A stretch of DNA of 59,774 bases, taken from positions 1-59,774 of the forward strand of contig NZ_NHRY01000072.1 in assembly GCF_002937115.1 (NCBI RefSeq). The letters are read 5' to 3'. Under the pieces are notes generated by a model that searched no databases, was not told the DNA's origin, and worked only from the letters and a program-made list of their open reading frames with translations. Of the stretch, positions 17,562 to 26,588 are shown piece after piece. Positions within the stretch are counted from its first letter, which is position 1. Every line of letters begins with the position of its first letter. The DNA comes from Rhodopila globiformis (GTDB lineage Bacteria; Pseudomonadota; Alphaproteobacteria; Acetobacterales; Acetobacteraceae). A program made the translations under genes and the position numbers.

Positions 17562-18401
17562 GTGGTGACCGACAACACAATGCTATCGGACGACAAGACA
17601 CAGTTGCCGGAGGACCCGCTGGCGCTGCACGCGCCGCGCCTGTTCCGGGCGTTCGGGTGGTACCTGCGCTGGTTCTTCTGGCGCAACTTTCATGCCGTGC
17701 GCATCGCCCGCTGCGACATCCCCGACGTCCCGGCCGATTGGCCGCTGATCATCTATGCGAACCATCCGTCGTGGTGGGATCCGGCGCTTTTCATGCTGTT
17801 GGCGAACACGTTATTGCAGGACCGCACCGGCTTCGGCCCGATGGAGGCCGAGGCCCTGCAACGGTACAAGCTGTTCCGCCGCTTCGGCGTCTATGGCATC
17901 GACACGGCCTCGCGCCAGGGGGCCGCGCGCTTCATGGCCGTCAGCCTGCGCATCCTGTCCAGGCCCGGAACGGCGCTGTGGATCACCGCCGAGGGACACT
18001 TCAGCGACTCGCGGGTGCGGCCGGTGCGGTTGCGCCCCGGGCTTGCGCACCTGGCGCGCCGCGTGCCGAACGCCGTGATTGTTCCGTTGGCAATCGAATA
18101 TACCTTCTGGAACGAACGGAAGCCCGAGGCATTGGTGCGGTTCGGGCGCCCTGTCACGGTCGGTGATGCGCGCGGGCACAGCGTCGCCATGTGGAACGAA
18201 CTGCTGGAGCAGCGCCTGACCGAAACGATGGCCGCGCTGGCCGAGGATGCCATCAGCCGCGATCCGGGCCGGTTCCGCGAAGTGGTGCGCGGCCGCGCCG
18301 GCGTCGGCGGGATCTACGACATCTGGCGCCGGCTGGCGGCGCTGGCGCGCCTGCGACGGGCGCAGCTTGCGCACGAGCCGCGGCGGGACGGCAGGCCGTA
18401 G
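17562..18401 (+). CDS. Lysophospholipid-acyltransferase-family protein (carotenoid acyltransferase candidate)
   Basis: A 279-residue PlsC-type acyltransferase. The catalytic HX4D motif is NHPSWWDP near residue 67, followed by FGPMEAEAL and an EGHFSD segment where the family usually has EGTRS. It is probably membrane-associated. The stop codon directly abuts the ATG of the glycosyltransferase gene, so the two are translationally coupled. In C30 carotenoid clusters such pairs glycosylate and then acylate the carotenoid acid, and that is the inferred role. The start is uncertain: GTG 17562 or 17565, or ATG 17580; conserved sequence begins after the last of these. Confidence 0.82.
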   Translation: MVTDNTMLSDDKTQLPEDPLALHAPRLFRAFGWYLRWFFWRNFHAVRIARCDIPDVPADWPLIIYANHPSWWDPALFMLLANTLLQDRTGFGPMEAEALQRYKLFRRFGVYGIDTASRQGAARFMAVSLRILSRPGTALWITAEGHFSDSRVRPVRLRPGLAHLARRVPNAVIVPLAIEYTFWNERKPEALVRFGRPVTVGDARGHSVAMWNELLEQRLTETMAALAEDAISRDPGRFREVVRGRAGVGGIYDIWRRLAALARLRRAQLAHEPRRDGRP

Positions 18402-19487
18402 ATGCTGGCGATCATCGCCTTGCTGCTGGCGGCCGGGCCGTTGTTGCTGGCGCTGAGCAATTTCCGCTTCTACGTGGCGCCGCCGGTGGCAGCCGGGTGG
18501 CAGGCGGTCTCGGTGTTGATCCCTGCCCGGAACGAGGAAGCGACCATCGGCGCGGCCTGCGCGGCGGTGCTGGCGAACCGGGGCGTCACGCTGGAGCTGA
18601 TCGTGCTGGACGATCATTCCACCGACCGCACGCGCGAGATCCTTGCCGGGATCGACGACCCTCGGCTGAAGGTCGCCAGCGCGCCGCCGCTGCCGCCGGG
18701 ATGGTCGGGCAAGCAGCACGCCTGCGCGCATCTGGCGACGCTGGCGCGCCACGATTTGATGGTCTTCGTCGATGCCGATGTCCGGCTGGCACCGGATGCG
18801 TTGTCGCGGATGGCCGGGTTCATGCAGCGGAACGATGTCGGCCTGGCAAGCGGCTTTCCCCGGCAGATCGTTCGCACATGGTCCGAGGTGTTGCTGCTGC
18901 CGCTGATTCATTTCCTGCTGCTGGGCTTCCTGCCCATGGCGCTGATGCGGCGATCGGTCAATCCGGCGTTCGGCGCGGGCTGCGGACAGTTGTTCATCGC
19001 CCGGCGTGCGGCCTATCTGCGGGCTGGCGGGCATGCGGCAATCCGGGCATCGTTGCACGATGGCATCAAGTTGCCGCGGGCGTTCCGTGCCGCCGGCATC
19101 CCGACCGGGTTGTTCGACGCCACCGATATTGCCGCGTGCCGCATGTACACCAACGCCCATAGCCTTTGGGAGGGCCTGACCAAGAACGCGACCGAGGGTA
19201 TGGCGACGATCAAGGCGTTGCCGATCTGGACAGGGATTTTGGCGGGCGGGCAGATCCTGCCGCCGATCGTTCTGGTAATGGAACCGGGTGTTGCGAGCGC
19301 GGGCGCGGTTGCGGCCTCGATCGGGCTTCGCCTTTTGCTGGCACGGCGGCTGCGCCAGTCCATCGTCAGCGCGCTGCTGCATCCGGTTGGCGTGGCGGCG
19401 TTGCTGGTGGTGCAGTGGGCGGCGCTTGTCCGCCATGCGCTGGGCGTTCCCGCGACGTGGCGCGGGCGCGCTTATACGGTGCAGTGA
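18402..19487 (+). CDS. Family-2 glycosyltransferase (CrtQ-like)
   Basis: A 361-residue inverting GT-A glycosyltransferase. An N-terminal membrane segment is followed by SVLIPARNEE, a VLDDHSTDRT nucleotide-sugar site and the metal-binding VFVDADV; hydrophobic segments in the last 100 residues indicate membrane anchoring. The PPGWSGKQHAC segment and overall layout match the hopanoid/carotenoid GT2 group that includes CrtQ. It begins one base after the acyltransferase stop. It likely adds a sugar to a carotenoid acid; the sugar and acceptor are inferred from neighbours only. Confidence 0.85.
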   Translation: MLAIIALLLAAGPLLLALSNFRFYVAPPVAAGWQAVSVLIPARNEEATIGAACAAVLANRGVTLELIVLDDHSTDRTREILAGIDDPRLKVASAPPLPPGWSGKQHACAHLATLARHDLMVFVDADVRLAPDALSRMAGFMQRNDVGLASGFPRQIVRTWSEVLLLPLIHFLLLGFLPMALMRRSVNPAFGAGCGQLFIARRAAYLRAGGHAAIRASLHDGIKLPRAFRAAGIPTGLFDATDIAACRMYTNAHSLWEGLTKNATEGMATIKALPIWTGILAGGQILPPIVLVMEPGVASAGAVAASIGLRLLLARRLRQSIVSALLHPVGVAALLVVQWAALVRHALGVPATWRGRAYTVQ

Positions 19488-19490
19488 GGA

Positions 19491-19922
19491 TCAAGGCTTC
19501 GGGTAGCGCAGCGGCACCGTTACGGTCACGCGATTCTCGCCCACCCTGAACGCGGCTTCGGTGAACTTCGGCGGGCCGAAGCGCATTTTTGCGTCGCGGC
19601 TGAAACCAAGACCCTGCTTCGGCATGCCGAACAGCGTGTAGTCCAGCCGCCTGATATTGGTTTCATCGTGATAGACCGCGGCGGCCCAGATGCCGGCCGG
19701 CACGCCCGGGACGCGGATGATGACGGAACCGGCACGGGCGGGCGCCTCGCCGTGATAGGCACAGGCGCCATTGGGGAAGTTGGCCTTGTCGCAGATGGCG
19801 ACGAGGATGTTGCCGCGAGCGTTGCGGATGCCGGTTACGGCGACGTCGATATCCGCAGCCATGGCAGGCATGGTCGAGGTCAGGATTACACCGCACATCA
19901 AAGCCCACCATCCGAACGTCAC
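19491..19922 (-). CDS. DUF2141 secreted protein
   Basis: A 143-residue protein with a signal peptide (hydrophobic stretch ending P-A-M-A-A near residue 23) and a DUF2141 beta-sandwich domain, recognised by IRNARGNILVAICDK and the AAVYHDETN segment. The function of the family is unknown. It overlaps the upstream desaturase-type gene by 4 nt and so belongs to the same operon; DUF2141 genes occur in other carotenoid clusters. It converges with the glycosyltransferase gene, leaving only 3 nt between the two stops. Confidence 0.85.
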   Translation of the reverse strand: MTFGWWALMCGVILTSTMPAMAADIDVAVTGIRNARGNILVAICDKANFPNGACAYHGEAPARAGSVIIRVPGVPAGIWAAAVYHDETNIRRLDYTLFGMPKQGLGFSRDAKMRFGPPKFTEAAFRVGENRVTVTVPLRYPKP

Positions 19923-21490
19923 GCGGTAACCTGATCCGTCGGCTGCGGGGCGGTTGTCAAGTCGTTGTCCAGGCTGTCGGCGGCGATCCAGCCCGACATC
20001 AGCACCATCGGCATGCCCGGGCCCGGGTGCGCCGCGCCGCCGGCGAGGTAGAGGCCCTTCAGGTCGCGCGAGCGGTTGCCCGGCTTGAAGGCGCCGAAGA
20101 ACCGGCCGTGGCTGGCCAGGCCGTAGATGGCGCCGTCGAGGACCTGGTATCGTTCGTGAATATCGGCCGGCGTCAGTGCCGCCTCGAACACGATGTGCTT
20201 TTCCAGGTCGCGCATGCCGGCGCAGCGGCCGAGCTTGTCGAAAATGACGCGCCGATACTCGGGCAGCATCCGCCGCCAGTCGTGGTGCGGGCGCAGATAC
20301 GGCGTGTGTACCAGCACATAGATCGCATCGCCGCCGGGCGGGGCGACGGACGGATCGGTGCGCGCCGGGGCGGCGATATAGCAGGTGGGATCAGGCGCCG
20401 GTTCGCCCTTGCGATAGATCCAATCGAATTCTTCTTTCGGGTCCGCGGAAAAGACGAAGTCATGATGGGCCAGTTGCTCGTACGTCCGGTCGAGCCCGAG
20501 ATACAGCACGACGCCGGAGCAGGCGGGTTCGGATTTCCATCGCCGCCCGAACGTCGCGGCGGGTGTGCCGCCGACGAGTTCCCGGTAGGTGCGGATGGAG
20601 TCCATATTCGAAACGACCGCGGCGAGGCGGATGGTTTCACCGGTGTCGGTCTCCACCCCGCTGACCCGCCCGTGGTCGGACAGGATGCGGCGGATGCCGG
20701 TGCGCGGACGCAGGTCGACGCCCAGTTCGCCGGCCAGCGTTTGCAGCGCCTGTGGCACGGCGCGCGTGCCGCCCATGGGATACCAGACGCCGCCGTTGGT
20801 CTGCATGTGCGCGATTCCGCACAGCACGGCCGGGGAATTGTACGGCGAGGAACCGACGTATTGGACGAAATGATCGAGCATCTGGGCGACGCGCCCGTCG
20901 CGCACCCGTCGCCGGATTGTTCCCGCGACCGTGGCGCCTATGCGCAGGCTGAGGACGTCGCGCAGGGTGGTCAGGTCGAAATTCTTCTTCAGGTCGAGCG
21001 TATCGCCGATATCCTCGACCGAGCGCCAGAAGAAGAATTTCTCGGAAACCTCGTGCAGTTTTTCAGCCAGTTGCATGAAGTCGCCAAACCCGCGCTGTGA
21101 TCCGGGGGCGAACGCGGCTATGTTGCTGGCCATCCGCTGGACATTCTCGTGCAGGTCCAGGCGGGAGCCGTCGTCAAAGAAGCAGCGCCATTGCGGATCG
21201 AGCCGGCGCAGGTCGAGGACCTGATGCATGTCCTGCCCTGCCTCGGCGAAAATGCGTTCCAGCACGCGCGGCAGCGTCAGGATTGTCGGCCCCATATCGA
21301 AACGGAATCCCTTCTGCTCCAGCACTGCGGCTTTGCCGCCGAGCCAGGGATTCTTTTCGAACAGGATGACGCCGTGGCCGCGGGCGGCGAGCGTGCAGGC
21401 GGCAGCCAGGCCGCCCAGGCCGCCGCCGATGACGCCGACCGGCAATCCCGCTGCGCGCGCCGGCCGATCGGCGGGCCGGTTTGTGGTCAT
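19919..21490 (-). CDS. Phytoene-desaturase-family enzyme (CrtP/CrtNb-like candidate)
   Basis: A 523-residue FAD-dependent enzyme of the CrtI/CrtN/CrtP superfamily. The dinucleotide-binding motif GVIGGGLGGLAAACTL is followed by FEKNPWLGGKAAV and FDMGPTILTLP, and the C-terminal substrate/FAD segment is YLAGGAAHPGPGMPMVL. It overlaps the upstream CrtN-like gene by 4 nt (ATGA). Two such paralogues side by side are typical of C30 carotenoid pathways, where one desaturates squalene or diapophytoene and the other oxidises the terminal methyl group. Which paralogue does which step here cannot be decided from motifs alone. Confidence 0.85.
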   Translation of the reverse strand: MTTNRPADRPARAAGLPVGVIGGGLGGLAAACTLAARGHGVILFEKNPWLGGKAAVLEQKGFRFDMGPTILTLPRVLERIFAEAGQDMHQVLDLRRLDPQWRCFFDDGSRLDLHENVQRMASNIAAFAPGSQRGFGDFMQLAEKLHEVSEKFFFWRSVEDIGDTLDLKKNFDLTTLRDVLSLRIGATVAGTIRRRVRDGRVAQMLDHFVQYVGSSPYNSPAVLCGIAHMQTNGGVWYPMGGTRAVPQALQTLAGELGVDLRPRTGIRRILSDHGRVSGVETDTGETIRLAAVVSNMDSIRTYRELVGGTPAATFGRRWKSEPACSGVVLYLGLDRTYEQLAHHDFVFSADPKEEFDWIYRKGEPAPDPTCYIAAPARTDPSVAPPGGDAIYVLVHTPYLRPHHDWRRMLPEYRRVIFDKLGRCAGMRDLEKHIVFEAALTPADIHERYQVLDGAIYGLASHGRFFGAFKPGNRSRDLKGLYLAGGAAHPGPGMPMVLMSGWIAADSLDNDLTTAPQPTDQVTA

Positions 21491-23073
21491 ACGACCTCCT
21501 TGAGCGCTGGCTGATACGGATCGGCCGGCAGGCTGGTGTCGGTGGCGCGGCCGGCTGTCAGGCCGAGATCCTGGGTGATCAGCTTGCTGGTGATACGGGC
21601 CGATTCAAAGATGACCGGCAAGCCGCTGCCCGGATGGGTGCCGCCGCCGACGAGGTAGACGCCATCAAGATCCTCGAAACGATTCCGCGGCCGCATATGC
21701 AGCATCTGGCCGAGGTTGTGGGCGAGGTTGAAGGTCGCGCCGGTGTAGACGTTGAGATCATGCTCCCAGTTTGTTGGGGTCAGGATCTTCTCGAACCGGA
21801 TGCGCCGCTCGACATCCCTGATGCCGATGCGTTGAAGTCGTTCCAGCGCCAGCCTGCGGAACGAATCCCGGTTGGCGTCCCAGTCGATGCCTGCGCCGAT
21901 GCGCCGGGCGACCGGCACGAGGACATACAGCGTCGAATGGCCGGGTGGTGCCAGGTCGGGATCGGTCACGCAAGCGTTCTGCACGTAGAACGACGGATTT
22001 GCCGGCGGCGCAAGGCCCTGCTCGATCTCGGTGAAGTTGTGGCGGTAGTCCCTGGAGAGATAGATGGTATGATGGTCCAGGTCGGGAACGTCGCCTTCCA
22101 GCCCGAGATACATCATGAAGGTGGAGCAGGAGAATTTCCGGGTGGCGATGCGCCGATCGGGCCAGCGGCGCCGTATGCTGTCGGGAACGAGCGTCGTCAT
22201 TGCCTGGGCGAAATCGGCATTGACGACGACGGCATCGAAACGTTCTGTCCCCCGTGCCGAGCGGATGCCCACGGCGCGGCGGCCGTCGAACAGGATCTCC
22301 TGCACGGGGGCGCCCAGCCGCAGGTCCACGCCGGCATCCTCCGCCACCCGTGCCATGGCTGTCATGACCGCGCCGCAGCCACCGCGGGGATGCCAGACGC
22401 CGAATTCATATTCGATGAACGCCAGGATGCTGAACAGGCTGGGACAGCGGAACGGCGACATGCCGAGATACTTGCTTTGAAACGAAAACGCCAGCCGCAC
22501 GCGCTCGTCCTTGAAGTAGCGCGCCAGGTAACGATCCAGGCTCTGGTGCGGACGCAGGCCCGGCAGCGCTTTCAACACGCCGGGGCGCAGGAGATCGAGC
22601 GCGCTGTTCATCGGCGACTCCAGCGCCGGCCGGAAGGCCGCGAGCTTGGCGCGGTTGTCCGCCATGAAGCGCGACACGGCGGCGGCATCGTCCGGCGAGA
22701 AGCGTGCGATCTCGCGCGCCATGTCGGCGGCGTCCGAAGTCGCCCTGATTTCGCCGCCTTCCTCGAAAACCAGCCGATACTGCGGGTCGATGCGTATCAG
22801 GTCTAAATGATCCTCCAGCCGTCGGCCGCACGCAACGAAAATCTCCGCGAGGATACGTGGGTACAGAAAAAAGGTCGGCCCGGTGTCAAATCGGAACATT
22901 CCCGCCTGCGAGCGGGCTTTGATCGTCGCGGATCGGCCACCGATGTGATCGAGGCGTTCGAAGATGGTGACCGAAGCGTCAGTCTGGGCCAGCAACATGG
23001 CTGCGGCGAGTCCGCCCGGCCCGGCTCCAACAATGGCGATCCGGGGCCGCGATGATCGGCTGGTCATGGACAT
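21487..23073 (-). CDS. crtN: CrtN-like C30 carotenoid desaturase
   Basis: A 528-residue FAD enzyme of the CrtI/CrtN family. The N-terminal motif is IAIVGAGPGGLAAAMLLA with FERLDHIGGRSA, then FDTGPTFFLYP. The middle (YLGMSPFRCPSLFSILAFIE, FGVWHPRGG, FSCSTFMMYLGLE) and the C-terminal VGGGTHPGSGLPVIFESARI follow the dehydrosqualene desaturase CrtN more closely than its neighbour does. Start ATG 23073 (or 23067) is chosen because the nucleotide-binding motif begins about ten residues later; a much longer upstream open frame has no homology. It is the first gene of the crtN-crtP-DUF2141 operon. No squalene or dehydrosqualene synthase gene is in the window. Confidence 0.85.
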   Translation of the reverse strand: MSMTSRSSRPRIAIVGAGPGGLAAAMLLAQTDASVTIFERLDHIGGRSATIKARSQAGMFRFDTGPTFFLYPRILAEIFVACGRRLEDHLDLIRIDPQYRLVFEEGGEIRATSDAADMAREIARFSPDDAAAVSRFMADNRAKLAAFRPALESPMNSALDLLRPGVLKALPGLRPHQSLDRYLARYFKDERVRLAFSFQSKYLGMSPFRCPSLFSILAFIEYEFGVWHPRGGCGAVMTAMARVAEDAGVDLRLGAPVQEILFDGRRAVGIRSARGTERFDAVVVNADFAQAMTTLVPDSIRRRWPDRRIATRKFSCSTFMMYLGLEGDVPDLDHHTIYLSRDYRHNFTEIEQGLAPPANPSFYVQNACVTDPDLAPPGHSTLYVLVPVARRIGAGIDWDANRDSFRRLALERLQRIGIRDVERRIRFEKILTPTNWEHDLNVYTGATFNLAHNLGQMLHMRPRNRFEDLDGVYLVGGGTHPGSGLPVIFESARITSKLITQDLGLTAGRATDTSLPADPYQPALKEVV

Positions 23074-23520
23074 GGCCTGGTGCGGTACGTAAGCGGTTCG
23101 TTGTTGGATGCGGTCATTTTGAACTCCCCTGGCGCTTAAAGGGGGTGTCCCGGCGATATGGCAACCCTGGGGGTAAGTACACAATCGCGACAACCTCGGG
23201 CGGCTTGACGGAACTTGGGAGACCGGGCGGGTGGATGGGCAGTGCGGGGCCGCGGGCTGCCGCCGGGACGGACGCTCCGGCGGCGGCCGATCGGCTGTCG
23301 GGGAGCCGAGGATCCGCTGGAGGCACCCGGAATGGACTGAATCGAGAACGAGTCGTGGCCGTTCTGCCGAAAAGCGGGTTCCCTCGCTGAAGCGTGAGCA
23401 AGCGCCGACGAACCCGCAGGGGCCTGTGACGTCTTCTTCAGGGCGAGCCACGAAGCAGCGACGACACGAGTCCAACGACCGTGGCTGGCTTATACAGGAG
23501 TTTTGGCAACACGAAGTGAT
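23074..23520. other. Upstream region of the crt operon, no gene
   Basis: About 450 nt between the crtN start and the next small gene. It must hold the crt promoter, but I see no clear -35/-10 pair, operator or repeat. The open minus-strand extension of crtN through here shows no homology and is not called. Confidence 0.5.
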
Positions 23521-23730
23521 ATGGCATCCATGCCTTACGAACTGAGAATGAATGGCCGCCCGGCCGGACGGTTCGAAACCCCCGACGAGGCGGAGCAGCA
23601 GGCCAGGACGTTGATCAGACAGAATGCCGACCACGTCGTGGAGATCATCGACCTGGCCACCGGCCAGCCTTACGCTCCGGCCGCCAGTGGCGGGGATCGG
23701 GAAGCATTGGCCAGGAAGATTGGCTTCTGA
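23521..23730 (+). CDS. Small conserved-looking hypothetical protein
   Basis: A 69-residue acidic/basic mixed protein. From the third codon it reads PYELRMNGRPAGRFETPDEA, then EQQARTLIRQNADHVVEII and ATGQPYAP: a compact beta-alpha-beta pattern, hydrophilic, with no signal or membrane segment. Possible starts are TTG 23503, ATG 23521 and ATG 23530; CAGGAG at 23495-23500 fits none ideally. I do not recognise the family. It stands alone between the crt operon and the next small gene. Confidence 0.6.
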   Translation: MASMPYELRMNGRPAGRFETPDEAEQQARTLIRQNADHVVEIIDLATGQPYAPAASGGDREALARKIGF

Positions 23731-23883
23731 AGTGGTCAACCGCAATTGAAGCGAAGCGGACGTTGTGCGTGTTGCCGTGGCGATGAGGCGCCAGAGGGGT
23801 TGCAGAAGCGAACCACCTCATTGCACTACGCTGCCGCAACGAACGATCCGTGAATTCGATCCAGTCCATGTTGCGAGGAATGT

Positions 23884-24135
23884 ATGAGAAACGACCCGGT
23901 TCACGGAAGAGGAGTCCTGAAGGCTACCCTGCGCGAGGTGGAACCTGGTCTTTTCAAGGCCGACTATCCGGGTGAAAGCAACCCGGAACAAGCTGATGTC
24001 GAGGCGCTGCCCGACTCGCACCTGGGCGACGACGCCGCCGGCGTCAAAAGCTGGGTCGAGGAAATGGCGGCCGGCCTGGGGTATGACCGCGTCGAATGGG
24101 TGCCGCCGGAAGCGACGGCGTCAGAAAGACGCTGA
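23884..24135 (+). CDS. Small hypothetical protein
   Basis: An 83-residue soluble acidic protein starting ATG 23884 with GAGGAA about five bases upstream. The sequence (LREVEPGLFKADYPGE, then GVKSWVEEMAAGLGYDRVEW) looks globular and codon use fits the neighbours. Its end overlaps the convergent modD stop by 15 nt. No family is recognised and no function is proposed. Confidence 0.6.
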   Translation: MRNDPVHGRGVLKATLREVEPGLFKADYPGESNPEQADVEALPDSHLGDDAAGVKSWVEEMAAGLGYDRVEWVPPEATASERR

Positions 24136-24972
24136 CCGCGACAGCGTGACCTGCACATCCCGCGGCGGCGCGACGTACGGCGCGGATGTGGCAAGCACGT
24201 CCGCCCCGGCAATGGCGTAGGCCGCGGCGTTCGTTGCATTCACGCCACCTGCCGCGACGATCAGCGGCCGGCCGGGCAGGCCGGCGATTGCCCTGACGAC
24301 CTGAGACACCAACTCCGGGGAGAATTTTTCCAGTTGCAGAACATCCGCGCCGGCCTGAGCATAAGCCAGCGCGGCATCGGGCGTGCTGACCTCAACGGCG
24401 ATTTTTCGTTCCGGAGCCGCAGCGCGCAGTCTCGCGACAACGACGGCTTCGTCCACATCGGCTATGAAAACCCTGTGTTCGGCAAAGAGCAGAACCGTAT
24501 CCGACAGGCCGGTGCGATGCATCGTGCCGCCGCCCGCATGCACTGCCTTGATCGACAGGCCGCGCGTGAATGGCGCGGCTTTACGTGTGCAGGCCACGAC
24601 GATATCAGGCCTCTGAGCGCGCGCCGCGTCAACAATGGCGCGGACGCCGGTTGCGATGCCGGATGCCCACTCGACCAATGTCTGAGCGGCCTTCCATCCG
24701 GCATGCAGGCTGGCCGCGGGCCCATGCGCCGCCAGCAACGGCGTTCCCGGTTCGGCCCACTGCCCGCTGCCGGCGGCAAGTTCCACCTGCGCGCCGAGGC
24801 GAGCCAGCAACCGGCCTGCTTCCTCGATTGCACAGACGATCATGGCGTGGCGTGTCGTGAAGCGCATCACGCCGGGTTCGCCGCCAATTCCCAGCGCAGT
24901 GGTCGTCAGATCGCCGAAGCCTGAGTCCTCGGCAATCAAACGATCGATATCAGCATCCGGCACATAAATCAT
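24121..24972 (-). CDS. modD: ModD, quinolinate phosphoribosyltransferase-like protein
   Basis: A 283-residue ModD protein, a paralogue of NadC (quinolinate phosphoribosyltransferase) usually found beside molybdate-transport or nif genes. Family landmarks are EDSGFGDLTT near residue 15, KAAQTLVEWASGIATGVRAI, CTRKAAPFTRGLSIKAVHAGGG with the substrate-binding basic residues, and LQLEKFSPE. It starts 3 nt after the fixX stop on the same strand, so it is probably the last gene of the fixABCX operon. Its biochemical role in molybdenum metabolism is not established; NadC is the alternative, but the nif context and the KAVHAGGG variant favour ModD. Confidence 0.85.
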   Translation of the reverse strand: MIYVPDADIDRLIAEDSGFGDLTTTALGIGGEPGVMRFTTRHAMIVCAIEEAGRLLARLGAQVELAAGSGQWAEPGTPLLAAHGPAASLHAGWKAAQTLVEWASGIATGVRAIVDAARAQRPDIVVACTRKAAPFTRGLSIKAVHAGGGTMHRTGLSDTVLLFAEHRVFIADVDEAVVVARLRAAAPERKIAVEVSTPDAALAYAQAGADVLQLEKFSPELVSQVVRAIAGLPGRPLIVAAGGVNATNAAAYAIAGADVLATSAPYVAPPRDVQVTLSRSASF

Positions 24973-24975
24973 CGC

Positions 24976-25260
24976 TCAACCGAACTTAAACAGAACGCCG
25001 TAGCCGCCGCGCGGATAATTCCACTCGATTTCGCCGGTTTCCGCACAGACGACTCGGCAGGTGCCGCACTCCATACACCCATCGGCAACAATTTCAACCT
25101 TGCCCTGCTCGTTTTCGCTGTAGCAGCCGGCGGGGCAGGTGGTCACCAGGGACTTCAGCGCCTCGGAGGGAACAGCGTGTTCCCTGACCTTGATGTGCGG
25201 CCGCCCGGCATCGACCATGTAGCGGTTCTGGTACAGCTTTTCTTCGATACGGTTGCTCAT
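24976..25260 (-). CDS. fixX: FixX ferredoxin-like protein
   Basis: A 94-residue FixX, the ferredoxin subunit of the FixABCX electron-bifurcating complex. It carries CPAGCY and [13 protein letters not shown] cysteine groups for a [4Fe-4S] cluster and ends [10 protein letters not shown] as in the family. FixX receives low-potential electrons from FixC and passes them towards nitrogenase via ferredoxin or flavodoxin. It lies 12 nt after fixC. Confidence 0.94.
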   Translation of the reverse strand: MSNRIEEKLYQNRYMVDAGRPHIKVREHAVPSEALKSLVTTCPAGCYSENEQGKVEIVADGCMECGTCRVVCAETGEIEWNYPRGGYGVLFKFG

Positions 25261-25272
25261 TGTCGACTCCTG

Positions 25273-26583
25273 TCAGCGCCAAGCGCGCGCGAGCCGCCAG
25301 CCGTCGGCCAGCATGCCGGTCAGGCCGCGTTGCGTTCGCAGGCGCTGGATGATTTCGGTTTCCTTGGCCTTCTTCGCCTTGCCGTCCACGCGCAGCCACG
25401 TCTGCGCGGCCGTGCTCATGATGCGCGGATACAGGTTGAGCAGGTGCCGGTTGTTGTGCAGCAGTGCCGGAATCTTCCGGTATTTGCGCATATCCTTCAG
25501 GACGAAGCTGTCCTCCAGGCGCTTGCGGTATTCGGCCAGGTTGGCGGCCGTGCACGGCTCGCGCCGGCGCTTCAGCCAGACGATGGTTTCGCCGGCAACG
25601 CGTCCCGACGTCATCGCCAGGTTCGATCCTTCGCGGTGCACCGCGTTGACCAGATGGGCCGCGTCACCCACCACCAGCCAGCCGTTGCCCTGGGTTTCCG
25701 GCATCGCGCGGAAGCCGCCTTCGGGGATCAGGTGGGCGACGTATTCCTTGACCTCCGATCCGGCGATCAGCGGCGCGATCGAGGGATGCTGCTTGAAGGA
25801 GTCGAGCAGGTTATAGGGCGTCATCCCGCTCTTCCTGATATCGTCGACAATGCAACCAATGCCGATCGAAATGGATTCGCGGTTGGTATAGAGGAAGCCG
25901 GTGCCGGTCATGCCTTTGGTGACGGTGCCCATTGCCTCGATCACCACGCCGCCGTCGCCCTTCAGGTTGAAGCGGCTTTCGATCACTTCCTGCGGCAGGA
26001 AGTGCATTTCCTTCACTGCCAGCGCAACGTTTTCTGGCTTCAGCTCATCGCGCAGGGCCGCGCGCTGGCCAACCAGGCCGTTGACGCCTTCTGCCAGGAC
26101 AACGACATCGGCCAGCAGCGGGCCGCCTTGGCGATCGGTCCGCACGCCGATGACGTTGCCCTTGGTGTCCTTCACCAGTTCCGTAACAGTGGTTTCGCAC
26201 AGCACGATGGCGCCGGCTTCACGCACCTTGGAACTGAACCAGCGGTCGAACTGGGCGCGGATGATGGTGTAGCGGTTCGGCTTTTCCTCATTGAAGTCTT
26301 CAGACCGGTAGTGCATCCCGGTATGGGATGAATCATCTATCACCCAGATGCGCTGCTCGATGACGTGACGCTCTAGTGGCGCATCTTCGCGAAAATCCGG
26401 AATGATCCGCTCCAGCGCGTCGGCGTACAGGATCGCGCCCTGAACGTTCTTCGAGCCGGGGTATTCTCCGCGCTCGATCTGCAGAACCTTAAGGCCGCCC
26501 TTTGCCATGGTATAGGCCGCGGCGTTGCCGGACGGGCCGGCGCCAACGACAATTGCGTCAAAACGTTCCTGAATTGCGGCCAT
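25273..26583 (-). CDS. fixC: FixC, ETF-quinone-oxidoreductase-like flavoprotein
   Basis: A 436-residue flavoprotein. An N-terminal FAD-binding motif [19 protein letters not shown] is followed by [14 protein letters not shown], and later [20 protein letters not shown] closes the FAD site. Length matches FixC. Within FixABCX it takes one branch of the electrons bifurcated from NADH at FixAB and works with FixX to reduce ferredoxin for nitrogenase while the other branch reduces quinone. It lies 5 nt after fixB. Confidence 0.95.
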   Translation of the reverse strand: MAAIQERFDAIVVGAGPSGNAAAYTMAKGGLKVLQIERGEYPGSKNVQGAILYADALERIIPDFREDAPLERHVIEQRIWVIDDSSHTGMHYRSEDFNEEKPNRYTIIRAQFDRWFSSKVREAGAIVLCETTVTELVKDTKGNVIGVRTDRQGGPLLADVVVLAEGVNGLVGQRAALRDELKPENVALAVKEMHFLPQEVIESRFNLKGDGGVVIEAMGTVTKGMTGTGFLYTNRESISIGIGCIVDDIRKSGMTPYNLLDSFKQHPSIAPLIAGSEVKEYVAHLIPEGGFRAMPETQGNGWLVVGDAAHLVNAVHREGSNLAMTSGRVAGETIVWLKRRREPCTAANLAEYRKRLEDSFVLKDMRKYRKIPALLHNNRHLLNLYPRIMSTAAQTWLRVDGKAKKAKETEIIQRLRTQRGLTGMLADGWRLARAWR

Positions 26584-26588
26584 GGTTG

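Noticed and set aside
21487..23745. 752-codon version of the CrtN-like gene
   Set aside because: The first 220 codons are low-complexity and unrelated to the family; the FAD motif starts about 10 residues after ATG 23073.
25177..26331. 384-codon plus-strand frame opposite fixC
   Set aside because: Antisense shadow of fixC with no motif or ribosome-binding site.
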